DNA of 64,000 nt from a bacterium (GTDB lineage Bacteria; Pseudomonadota; Gammaproteobacteria; Burkholderiales; Burkholderiaceae_C). The DNA is taken from assembly GCA_030824555.1 (NCBI GenBank), contig JAVBXK010000044.1, positions 1-64,000 of the forward strand, given 5' to 3'. The notes beneath the pieces are model-generated. The model did no database searches, was not told the origin of the DNA, and worked only from the letters and a program-made list of their open reading frames with translations. The translations under genes and the position numbers were made by a program. Numbering within the stretch: position 1 is the stretch's first letter; each line of letters starts with the position of its first letter. Positions 46,440-53,907 of the stretch are shown here, piece after piece.

Positions 46440-47375
46440 ATGACCGCCACCGCTGATCACGACCACCTGGCCAAACGCCTCACCATCATTTTGCGCAGAC
46501 TCAATGAAGGCAAAAAGCTCTCGCCCCAAGCCTTGGCCGAAGAGTTTGGCGTTCACATCCGCACCATCCAGCGCGACCTGACCGAGCGGTTCGACTTTCT
46601 GTCCCTCAATAAGCAAGACGGCTGTTACCACCTGCCGCCTTCTTCTCTGGGCAAATTCCAGTTGGCCGATGTGGAACGGTTTGCCAGTCTGGCCGGGGTG
46701 AAAGGGCTGTTTCCGGCGCTGACCAGCGAGTTCTTGCGCGACTGGCTCCACACCCGCCTGGAAGACAGCGCACTGCTGGTGCAGGGCACCGAGTTCGAGG
46801 CCCTGGGGCACGACCGCCAACCCCTGTTTCGCCAGCTGGAGCAGGCCATCGTGCAGCGCCAGGCCATCAGCTTTGCGTACCAGAAAGACAGTGGCCCCAA
46901 AACCTACACCGAGCTGGAGCCCTACAAACTCATCAACCACCAAGGCGTGTGGTACCTGGCGGCGGTGGACGGCGGGCAAATGAAAGCGTTTACCTTCAGC
47001 AAGCTGCTGTGGCTGGACGTGCTGCCCCGCCAATTTGCACGTGAAATGCACCAAGAGCAAATGCTGCTGGACGAAGACAGCATCTGGCTCAACGCCCACA
47101 AAACCGAAGTGGTGCTCAAGGTTTCCAAACCCGCAGCGCACTACTTCGCGCGCCGCAAGCTGATAGCCGCGCAAACCATTGAAAAACACCTGGAAGACGG
47201 TGGACTGATCGTGTCGGGCAAGGTGGCCCACCCCAACCAGATCCTGCCCATCGTGCGCTACTGGCTGCCCCATGTGCGCATCATCAGCCCGGAGGGGCTG
47301 CAGGCAGAGATGGAGCGGGAGATGCGGGCGTATTTGAGCGGTGCGCCAGTGGCTGTGAATGGTTCAGTACTTTGA
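46440..47375 (+). CDS. WYL-domain transcriptional regulator
   Basis: A DNA-binding regulator of 311 residues. The N-terminus is a winged helix of the HTH_11/DeoR-like type (AKRLTIILRRLNEGKKLS, then EEFGVHIRTIQRDL). The WYL domain follows, and the literal Trp-Tyr-Leu triad is present at residues 171-173 (GVWYLAAVDGG). A WCX-like C-terminal domain ends the protein. WYL proteins sense ligands, often nucleic-acid related, and frequently control phage-defence operons (the BREX and CBASS regulators are examples). The start ATG at 46440 begins the conserved part; an upstream frame from 46305 adds unrelated sequence. It lies 14 bases before the MoxR gene on the same strand, so it is almost certainly its regulator. 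Confidence 0.92.
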   Translation: MTATADHDHLAKRLTIILRRLNEGKKLSPQALAEEFGVHIRTIQRDLTERFDFLSLNKQDGCYHLPPSSLGKFQLADVERFASLAGVKGLFPALTSEFLRDWLHTRLEDSALLVQGTEFEALGHDRQPLFRQLEQAIVQRQAISFAYQKDSGPKTYTELEPYKLINHQGVWYLAAVDGGQMKAFTFSKLLWLDVLPRQFAREMHQEQMLLDEDSIWLNAHKTEVVLKVSKPAAHYFARRKLIAAQTIEKHLEDGGLIVSGKVAHPNQILPIVRYWLPHVRIISPEGLQAEMEREMRAYLSGAPVAVNGSVL

Positions 47376-47389
47376 AAGCAGACAAACCC

Positions 47390-49717
47390 ATGAAACAAAA
47401 AATCCAAACCCTGTTGGCCGAAATGAACACCGGGCTGATCGATCGTGAGCACGCCCTCAAAGCCGCTTTGCTGACGGTGCTGGCTGCCGAAAATCTGGTG
47501 CTCATCGGACCACCGGGTACGGCAAAAAGCATGGTGTCTCGCCGTGTGGCCCAGCACATTCAAACCACCAGCGGCTCTCAGCCGGCCGACGATGGCACGG
47601 GCAGCTATTTCGAGTACCTGCTGACCAAGTTTTCCACGCCAGAAGAAATTTTTGGCCCCCTGTCCATCACCGAACTCAAGGCCGACCGCTTTCGCCGCAA
47701 CACAGCAGGCTATTTGCCCACGGCGCAGATTGCATTTCTGGACGAAATTTTCAAATCAAGCTCGTCCATCCTGAATTCCCTGCTCACCATTTTGAATGAG
47801 CGGATTTTTCACAACGGCAACCAGCCCCAGCAAGTCCCATTGCGCAGCCTCATTTCGGCCTCGAACGAGCTGCCCACCGGCCAGGAAGAACTCAGCGCCC
47901 TGTACGACCGTTTTTTGATGCGCACCTTCGTCGGCCCCGTGCGCGATGACCAGTTGCACCGGCTGTTTGATGCACCCGGCGCAGCCCACCAGCCCACGCT
48001 GCAACTCACAGCGCAAGATTTTCAGGCGGTGGATGCCGCCGCGCAGCAAGTACGCATGCCGCCAGAGGTGGGTGAAGCCATTCGCGCCATTTGGGCCGCG
48101 CACAAAGAGGCCTTCAAGGAGGACCGGCGCGAATACCTGTCAGACCGCCGTCTGGTGAAACTGCTCAAGCTGCTGCGCGTGTCAGCCGCCACGAACCACC
48201 GCACCGAAGTGGATTTGTCCGATGCCATGCTGTTGCAGCATTGCCTGTGGAACCACCCCGACAACATGGACAAGGTGCGCGAAATCGTCATCGCCACATT
48301 GCAACGCCACAGCCGTGCGGTGGCTGTGGACGACGACGCCAGCGCGACCACCACCGACGGCGTGTACGTGGTGGGCAGCGATGGTCGGCAGCTGGTGCAG
48401 CAAGCTCACAGCAGCTTGAGCCCGCCCCGCAGGACGGGCACTCAGCTGGCGGTGGCCGCTTCGCTTGCTCCAACCGCCGTCAGCAGTGCCTTCCAAGCCC
48501 CCCTTGCCCTGATGCCCACCCTCACCAAAACCAAAGGGTTTGCAGGCAGTGGTACCGTGCAAGACCCCATTCGCATCGGCAGTGCGGAAGACCTCATCAG
48601 CATGGACGACCCCGACATTGCCCTGGCGGGTTACCACTTTGTACAGACCGCTGACATCGACTGCGCTGGCATCAGCCGCTGGCCATCATTTGAGCTGAAG
48701 GGGCACTACAACGGCAATGGCAGGACCATTCGGAATATGCCTCCGGCCGAACAGCCAAAGCCATCGCAAAGGCAACAACGGCAACAACAGCAACAACAGC
48801 AACAACCCTCGACATGGCAACTGGAATGGCAACAGATTCGGACGAAAGCCGCAAATATGCGCAGCGTTTTTTCCTGTCTTCAAGCTACGTCAAGTGTCAG
48901 GCATCTCCAGTTGGAGGGGTGCGCATTGGCCACTGAGGTAACAGACAGCCGCATTGAGCACTGCCATTCCATAGGGTCTTTCTTGTTTGGCGGAACTGGC
49001 GACAAAACTCAACTGTTTGGTTGCCAAGTTTCTGGTGGCTTTTTGGTTGGATGGGTGATCCATAACACTCAGATCACCAATTGCCAAGTCACGGGTGGTG
49101 GGCTGGTGGGTGGGTGTGCTGATAGCTCGCATATCACCGGCTGCCAAGTGATAGACGGTCAGTCGCTGGTGTGGGGGCAAGCATTGAAAACCCATATCTC
49201 GGATTGCGCTGTCAGGGTCAAATGGAATCCTGTGAGTTCCAATCGGTATCAAGGTTTGATCGCCGCTACCGTCGAAGACTGCAGCGTAGTGGAGCGGTGC
49301 CTTGCCGCTGGAAATGTTTCTAAAAGTTATTCCGGCGGTATTGCAGGCAAATGCTTATCAAGCACCATCCGCCAATGCGCAGTGGATTCACTCGATGTGA
49401 ATTTGAACCACGGCTCCCTGCGTAAGCGCATCGCATTTGAATGCTCGTGGGCCACTCTGCAAAACAACGCCTCCATCGACACCAATCCAGGCATCGACGA
49501 ACCCAACGGGCCAGACGGCAAAACGGTAGCCGCAGCTCGCTTCAACCAGCGTTTTTTCGAAAGCAGCCTGGGCTGGGACTTTGATACCGTGTGGCAGTGG
49601 GACGCAGCCAACAACCGCCCGGCCTTGCGCTTTGGGGCCGATGCCCACCCACCGGCTTCTGCCGCCCCCCTGCAAGACCTGCTGACCCGCCAGGTGCAGG
49701 CCAACATCTGGCTGTGA
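47390..49717 (+). CDS. RavA-like MoxR AAA+ ATPase fused to a GLUG-type beta-helix
   Basis: A 775-residue two-part protein. Residues 1-330 are a MoxR-family AAA+ ATPase closest to RavA: Walker A GPPGTAKS (40-47), FSTPEEIFGPLS, Walker B FLDE (116-119), sensor-1 SASNELP (Asn159) and arginine-finger region LYDRFLMR (171-178). All catalytic residues are intact. After a linker with a poly-Gln run (about 459-474), the rest is a repeat domain like the GLUG beta-helix of secreted adhesins: FAGSGTVQDPIRIGSAEDL, a TADIDCAG step, NGNGRTIRNM, repeats with GGFLVGW (about 548), GGGLVGG (about 568) and SGGIAGK (about 647), and a closing LGWDFDTVWQWD. No signal peptide exists, so the helix should be cytoplasmic. 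The C-terminal half is AT-richer. ATG 47390 is preferred; a TTG at 47372 would overlap the WYL gene. Confidence 0.9.
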   Translation: MKQKIQTLLAEMNTGLIDREHALKAALLTVLAAENLVLIGPPGTAKSMVSRRVAQHIQTTSGSQPADDGTGSYFEYLLTKFSTPEEIFGPLSITELKADRFRRNTAGYLPTAQIAFLDEIFKSSSSILNSLLTILNERIFHNGNQPQQVPLRSLISASNELPTGQEELSALYDRFLMRTFVGPVRDDQLHRLFDAPGAAHQPTLQLTAQDFQAVDAAAQQVRMPPEVGEAIRAIWAAHKEAFKEDRREYLSDRRLVKLLKLLRVSAATNHRTEVDLSDAMLLQHCLWNHPDNMDKVREIVIATLQRHSRAVAVDDDASATTTDGVYVVGSDGRQLVQQAHSSLSPPRRTGTQLAVAASLAPTAVSSAFQAPLALMPTLTKTKGFAGSGTVQDPIRIGSAEDLISMDDPDIALAGYHFVQTADIDCAGISRWPSFELKGHYNGNGRTIRNMPPAEQPKPSQRQQRQQQQQQQQPSTWQLEWQQIRTKAANMRSVFSCLQATSSVRHLQLEGCALATEVTDSRIEHCHSIGSFLFGGTGDKTQLFGCQVSGGFLVGWVIHNTQITNCQVTGGGLVGGCADSSHITGCQVIDGQSLVWGQALKTHISDCAVRVKWNPVSSNRYQGLIAATVEDCSVVERCLAAGNVSKSYSGGIAGKCLSSTIRQCAVDSLDVNLNHGSLRKRIAFECSWATLQNNASIDTNPGIDEPNGPDGKTVAAARFNQRFFESSLGWDFDTVWQWDAANNRPALRFGADAHPPASAAPLQDLLTRQVQANIWL
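48764..48810 (+). repeat. CAA/CAG microsatellite coding for poly-Gln linker
   Basis: A run of CAA-rich codons (CAACAACAG units) encodes nearly continuous glutamine between the ATPase half and the beta-helix half of the MoxR fusion. The repeat is a likely site for slippage, which would change linker length or frame. Confidence 0.8.
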
Positions 49718-49818
49718 GCCAACCGGCACAAGGCGTTCACCATAGTCACGGTACAAATTGAGTGGCCCGATGCCCCTTGTCAACCCAGTCCGTGCAGTGA
49801 AGTGGTTAAGCCAAAAAC

Positions 49819-49837
49819 GTATTTACATTGACAATAC
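49819..49837 (+). promoter_or_regulatory. Probable BrnA operator/promoter upstream of brnTA
   Basis: GTATT-N9-AATAC inverted repeat containing TTTACA and TTGACA hexamers, 12 bases before the brnT start. BrnTA operons are repressed by BrnA at a palindrome overlapping the promoter. A -10 of CAGAAT (49845-49850) lies 17 bases after TTTACA, but the exact promoter is not certain. Confidence 0.5.
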
Positions 49838-49848
49838 ATGATGCCAGA

Positions 49849-50157
49849 ATGCAACCCATGGATGTGCACTTCCACCTTAACGGTACCGACTTTGTCTGGA
49901 ACGCCCGCAAGGCCACTGCAAATCTTGCAAAACACGATGGGGTGACATTTGAGCAAGCCGCATCGGTGTTTTTTGACCCGCTCTTTCGACTGGTGGACGC
50001 GGGGCGAAACGATGAGGCACGCGATGCCATCATTGGTTTTGACGGGCAAGGCCGCTTGCTGTTTGTGGTGCATATCCAGTTTGAAGAGACGCACATCCGC
50101 ATCATTTCCGCCCGAAAGGCTACCCCCCACGAAAGGCAAGATCATGAGCATTTCTGA
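49849..50157 (+). CDS. brnT: BrnT family toxin
   Basis: BrnT is a RelE-like ribonuclease toxin that stops translation. The 102 residues show the family pattern: FVWNARKATANLAKHDGVTF at the start (FxWDxxKAxxNxxKHG type), VFFDP, GRLLFVVH, and the closing IRIISARKATPHERQ. The length suits the family. Start ATG 49849 is given; 49858 in the same frame is possible, and I see no Shine-Dalgarno sequence. It overlaps brnA by 14 bases. The pair sits between the MoxR and VWA genes of the island with its own promoter-like sequence. Confidence 0.9.
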   Translation: MQPMDVHFHLNGTDFVWNARKATANLAKHDGVTFEQAASVFFDPLFRLVDAGRNDEARDAIIGFDGQGRLLFVVHIQFEETHIRIISARKATPHERQDHEHF

Positions 50158-50431
50158 CACCCTCAAAACCCGGCTGTCCAAAGACCGGCCCATGACTTCG
50201 ATCACGCTGCGCATTCCGGTGGACGTGGTCGAGTCCATGAAAGCCATTGCGCCCAAGCGCGGCTTTGCCGGTTACCAGACGCTGCTCAAAGCGTACCTGA
50301 GTGAGGGGCTGCGCCGCGATGAAGCGCAGTTCATGTTCGACCCCACCTCGCGGCTGATGGCTGCGCTGAAAAAGCATGGGGTTTCGCAGGATGTGCTCAA
50401 CAAGGCCGCACAGGACTTGGAGGCTGTGTAA
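50144..50431 (+). CDS. brnA: BrnA family antitoxin
   Basis: BrnA neutralises BrnT and represses the operon. The 95-residue protein carries a ribbon-helix-helix-like segment (MTSITLRIPVDVVESMKAIA, then GYQTLLKAYLSEGLRRDE). The C-terminus, KKHGVSQDVLNKAAQDLEAV, may be the BrnT-binding tail. The ATG at 50144 has AAAGG 7 bases upstream and lies inside the end of brnT, the usual overlapping arrangement. It ends 21 bases before the VWA gene, so read-through from the brnTA promoter could drive that gene too. Confidence 0.87.
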   Translation: MSISDTLKTRLSKDRPMTSITLRIPVDVVESMKAIAPKRGFAGYQTLLKAYLSEGLRRDEAQFMFDPTSRLMAALKKHGVSQDVLNKAAQDLEAV

Positions 50432-50452
50432 CGCAGCTGATACGACACCCAT

Positions 50453-52105
50453 ATGCTTCCCCTGCTCGCTGCACTCCCCACTGCTTGGCCAACTGCCCGT
50501 TTTGCCGCCTCGCGCCTGCTGTTCAAGCCCTTCAGATACTTCATTGACTCCACATTCAGGGAGCCGGTCACGCCCATTCCCGGTAGCGTGCTGTACGCCG
50601 ATTTGTGGCTGGCAGTGGAGCACTCAGGCATTTACGTGGGCAACGGCCAGATATCGAACATTGAAGTGGAAAGTTTTGCCGAAGGTGCGGTGCGCAAGTG
50701 TGGTCCGCCCAGCTTTGTGTCCAAAAGCAAACTGGGCAAAAAGATCTATGTATCGTGCAACGGACGGGGAGCTGTGGGGCACGGCGACGTGGCCGCAGGC
50801 GCTGACAGCCATGTGGGAGAACGCTCGTTCTATGGGCTGGTGATCAAAAACTGCCACCAGTTTTCAGAAAAATGCGTGAATTACGCTGAACGGGGCTACC
50901 ACGGCGAGCCTTTTTCTCTGGGTGATTTTGTCGATGGGTTGGTGTCTGCCACGTGGGAACCGACCCTCGGCAGTCTGAAAAGCGCTGCCAAAAAACGGCT
51001 TGGGGCCACCAAATGGCGTTTGTGGAACTGGCAGGACGATCCCGAGCCAGACCCGGAGCCAGACTGGGACGGCATCCAACAGGCGTTTGAGGACATGCCC
51101 TTGAACGAGCAAACCATGGCCCATTTGCGTCAGGAGCTGGCAGAGGCGCAGGCATACGACGCTGAAATTGCCGACGAGAACATTCCCTCGGACGTGCGCA
51201 ACCGCTTGGCCTCATTCCAGCAATTGCTGTCAGACATATCAAACACTTACGAGGAAGCCAAGGCGTTTTTGGCCCGTTGCCCTGGCGCGGATTTCTCGTA
51301 TGCACAGCTCAAGGCCATGGGTGATGACTTTGCCGCGCTGGCTACAGAAATGGGGCAGAACCGTCAGGTGCATGAACTGGTGCGTCAACTCGGCCGGGAC
51401 CACATCCGCGAAGAAGACAAGAAAAAGCAAACCCGCATTCCCCAGTGCAGCAAGACGGAGGTGCATGGCACGCATTTGAGCAACGACGTGATGCGCCTGC
51501 TGCCCAGTGAGCTCGTCAACCTGGAGGACGACACACTGGAGGCCCTGTTTTACGCCCGCCTGCTGGAGAGCAACCTGCAAACCTACGAGCTGGCCGGTAC
51601 CACCCACATCACTCGCGAAGAAGTTGAAAAAACAGCCACCACTGCCCATGCTGGGCCGGTGGTGGCGTTGTTGGACACGTCGGGCAGCATGCAGGGCCAG
51701 CCTTTGCTGAAGGCGCGTGCGTTGTTGCTGGCCATTGCAGGCATCCTGCAAAAAGAACAGCGCAGCTTGCATGTGGTGTTGTTTGGCAGCGCTGGCGAGC
51801 TGCGCGAATTCGCGATGGAGGGTGCCAACCAGTCCGGCGCGCTCATAGCCTTTTTGAGTCAGGGTTTCGGTGGCGGGACCGATTTTGAAGCGCCACTCAA
51901 CCGCGCTTTTGCCATCATCCGTGAGCAAAACACCTACCAGCGCGCCGATGTGTTGATGATTTCAGACGGTGATTGCAGCCTGTCAGAAACCTTTGCCGCA
52001 ACCGTGCGGACCCAGAAAATCGCGCTGGATTGCCTGATTTACAGCGTGCTGTGCAACGGGCAGCGTGTGGGCGACAGCTTCAGCGACGAAGTCGTGGTGC
52101 TTTGA
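50453..52105 (+). CDS. LRAT/NlpC-like domain fused to a ViaA-like VWA protein
   Basis: A 550-residue fusion. The N-terminus (about 1-35) is hydrophobic and basic, possibly membrane-binding. Residues about 40-150 resemble the LRAT/H-REV107 thiol-hydrolase fold (permuted papain): His57 in EHSGIYVGNG and a candidate nucleophile Cys134 in KNCHQFSEKC, like the NCEHF motif. An Asp/Glu/Pro linker (WQDDPEPDPEPDWDG) leads to a helical region and a C-terminal VWA domain with a full metal site: LLDTSGSM (Asp408, Ser410, Ser412), GGGTDFEAPL and MISDGD. The VWA part is closest to ViaA, the partner of RavA, which matches the RavA-like ATPase upstream. LRAT-type domains act on acyl esters or thioesters; activity here is inferred only. 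The start ATG is at 50453. Confidence 0.87.
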   Translation: MLPLLAALPTAWPTARFAASRLLFKPFRYFIDSTFREPVTPIPGSVLYADLWLAVEHSGIYVGNGQISNIEVESFAEGAVRKCGPPSFVSKSKLGKKIYVSCNGRGAVGHGDVAAGADSHVGERSFYGLVIKNCHQFSEKCVNYAERGYHGEPFSLGDFVDGLVSATWEPTLGSLKSAAKKRLGATKWRLWNWQDDPEPDPEPDWDGIQQAFEDMPLNEQTMAHLRQELAEAQAYDAEIADENIPSDVRNRLASFQQLLSDISNTYEEAKAFLARCPGADFSYAQLKAMGDDFAALATEMGQNRQVHELVRQLGRDHIREEDKKKQTRIPQCSKTEVHGTHLSNDVMRLLPSELVNLEDDTLEALFYARLLESNLQTYELAGTTHITREEVEKTATTAHAGPVVALLDTSGSMQGQPLLKARALLLAIAGILQKEQRSLHVVLFGSAGELREFAMEGANQSGALIAFLSQGFGGGTDFEAPLNRAFAIIREQNTYQRADVLMISDGDCSLSETFAATVRTQKIALDCLIYSVLCNGQRVGDSFSDEVVVL

Positions 52106-52119
52106 CGTCCATCCATGCC

Positions 52120-52338
52120 ATGCCCATTCGCCCAGCACCTTTCACCTGTACCTGCCCAAAATGCCGCTGGTCCCAAACCGTGGCCCCACGAGGCGATGCC
52201 CTTTTGCCGGGTGACGTGTCTTTGCATTGCCCGGCTTGCGGCCATGCGCCGCTGGAGGTCGCACCAGCCAGTGCCGTGTCGTCGGCACTGGCTGCCGGTG
52301 TGCAGGCGCTGGAGCGGTTGTGGCGGCGTTCAAACTGA
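52120..52338 (+). CDS. Small double-CxxC zinc-ribbon protein
   Basis: A 72-residue protein with two CxxC knuckles, CPKC (12-15) and CPAC (37-40), forming a likely zinc ribbon, and an Ala-rich C-terminal helix ending ERLWRRSN. The start ATG at 52120 lies 14 bases after the VWA stop, so it is probably the last gene of the island operon. An overlapping ATG at 52115 is in another frame. I do not recognise a named family. It could be an adaptor or nucleic-acid-binding accessory of the MoxR-VWA pair, but that is a guess from position. Confidence 0.7.
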   Translation: MPIRPAPFTCTCPKCRWSQTVAPRGDALLPGDVSLHCPACGHAPLEVAPASAVSSALAAGVQALERLWRRSN

Positions 52339-52393
52339 TCGGTGTGGTGTTGAGCACCTGAATCAGCGGGCAAGATGGCAATCAAATTTCAAG

Positions 52394-52441
52394 AAAAAAA
52401 TGCCTCTACCGCTTTATCTGAAATCGTAAGCAGCTATGAAA
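52394..52441 (+). repeat. Dispersed 50-bp repeat, copy 5 (intergenic)
   Basis: AAAAAAATGCCTCTACCGCTTTAT, given in part, then GTAAGCAGCTATGAAAT. It lies between the zinc-ribbon gene and proA, at the right edge of the island and only 172 bases from the copy inside proA. Confidence 0.75.
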
Positions 52442-52526
52442 TGTGATGAGTTCGCTGGGCGGCCTGTTTGCGCCCAAGCCACACCACGCAGTCGCCCACG
52501 CAGCCCCGCAAGCCCCTCGCCTGAGA

Positions 52527-52532
52527 GACAAT
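52527..52532 (+). promoter_or_regulatory. Possible -10 box close to proA start
   Basis: GACAAT ends 7 bases before the proA ATG, the same spacing as TACAAT before purB. It would give a transcript starting at or near the start codon. There is no clear -35. Confidence 0.3.
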
Positions 52533-52539
52533 CCCCCAC

Positions 52540-53847
52540 ATGAACGCCGTGACCGACCTCTCTTCCGCCCAGCCCGCCGTGGCCGACCTCGTGCAAACCC
52601 TGGGTTTGCAAGCAAAACAGGCCTCTGCGCTTGTGGCAAAAGCATCAGCAGCTACCAAAAACAAAGCTTTGCTGGCGCTGGCCCGCTTGCTGCGAGAGCA
52701 TATTGAGCCGCTGCAGCTTGACAACGCCAAAGACCTGGCCCGCGCCCGCGCCGCCGGGCTGGCCGAACCCATGGTGGACCGCCTGAAGCTCACCCCCAAA
52801 GTGCTGGAAACCTGCGCACTGGGTTGCGAGCAGCTGGCCGCCATGCCCGACATCATTGGCGAAATCATCGGCTTGAAGCAGGTGCCCAGCGGTATCCGCG
52901 TGGGGCAGATGCGCGTGCCCATCGGCGTGTTCGGCATGATTTACGAGAGCCGCCCCAACGTCACCATCGAGGCGGCCAGCCTGGCCATCAAAAGCGGCAA
53001 TGCCTGCATTTTGCGTGGGGGCTCCGAAGCCATCGACTCCAACCGTGCCCTGGCCCAGCTGGTGCAGCGGGCACTGGCCGAGGCGGGCTTGCCCGAGACG
53101 GCGGTGCAACTGGTGCCCACCACCGACCGCGCGGCCGTGGGCCACCTCATCACCATGCCGCAGTTTGTGGATGTGATCATCCCGCGTGGCGGCAAGGGGC
53201 TGATCGAGCGCATCAGCGCCGAGGCCAAGGTGCCCGTCATCAAGCACCTGGACGGCAACTGCCACACCTATGTGGACGACCCGTGCGACCTGGCCCTGGC
53301 CGTGAAGGTGACCGACAACGCCAAAACCAACAAGTACAGCCCCTGCAACGCCACCGAAAGCCTGCTGGTGGCGCGTGGCGTGGCGGGTGACTTTCTGCCG
53401 CGCATCGGTGCGGTGCTGGCCGCCAAGGGCGTGGAAATGCGGGGCTGCCCCGAGTCGCTGCGTCTGCTGGGCACGGTGGCCCCGGCCGCCTTGCTGAAAC
53501 CGGCTACCGAGGCCGACTGGTTCGAGGAGTACCTGGCCCCGGTCATCAGCGTGAAGGTGGTGGCCGGTGTGGACGAGGCCATTGCCCACATCAACCACTA
53601 CTCCAGCCACCACACCGATGCCATCCTGACGACTGACCACCGCCATGCGCAGCAGTTTTTGCGCGAGGTGGACTCGGCCAGCGTCATGGTGAACACCAGC
53701 ACCCGTTTTGCCGACGGTTTCGAGTACGGGCTGGGCGCCGAAATTGGCATTTCCACCGACAAGTTCCACGCCCGTGGCCCGGTGGGCATCGAAGGCCTGA
53801 CCTCGCTCAAGTACGTGGTGCTGGGCGAAGGCGAAGTGCGGGGCTGA
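52540..53847 (+). CDS. proA: Gamma-glutamyl phosphate reductase
   Basis: ProA reduces gamma-glutamyl phosphate to glutamate semialdehyde with NADPH, the second step of proline synthesis. The 435-residue protein has [27 protein letters not shown], the nucleophile Cys241 in [14 protein letters not shown], and the C-terminal [14 protein letters not shown] and [14 protein letters not shown]. All are intact and the length is slightly above E. coli ProA. Codons about 25-42 coincide with a dispersed repeat but align without a gap to E. coli ProA. It is transcribed alone; proB is not in the window. Confidence 0.97.
   Translation: MNAVTDLSSAQPAVADLVQTLGLQAKQASALVAKASAATKNKALLALARLLREHIEPLQLDNAKDLARARAAGLAEPMVDRLKLTPKVLETCALGCEQLAAMPDIIGEIIGLKQVPSGIRVGQMRVPIGVFGMIYESRPNVTIEAASLAIKSGNACILRGGSEAIDSNRALAQLVQRALAEAGLPETAVQLVPTTDRAAVGHLITMPQFVDVIIPRGGKGLIERISAEAKVPVIKHLDGNCHTYVDDPCDLALAVKVTDNAKTNKYSPCNATESLLVARGVAGDFLPRIGAVLAAKGVEMRGCPESLRLLGTVAPAALLKPATEADWFEEYLAPVISVKVVAGVDEAIAHINHYSSHHTDAILTTDHRHAQQFLREVDSASVMVNTSTRFADGFEYGLGAEIGISTDKFHARGPVGIEGLTSLKYVVLGEGEVRG
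52614..52664 (+). repeat. Dispersed 50-bp repeat, copy 6, inside proA
   Basis: AGGCCTCTGCGCTTGTGG, then AAAGCATCAGCAGCTACCAAAAA (given in part: CAGCAGCTACCAAAAA). Both halves of the repeat core are present in order. It encodes [14 protein letters not shown] in the N-terminal helix of ProA. The match is strong, but the protein shows no length change against E. coli ProA. Confidence 0.55.
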
Positions 53848-53907
53848 TGGTTCCCGCTGACTGACAGTCTCAATAAGCCTGACGGAAGTAAGGGCATCAT
53901 GTGATGC

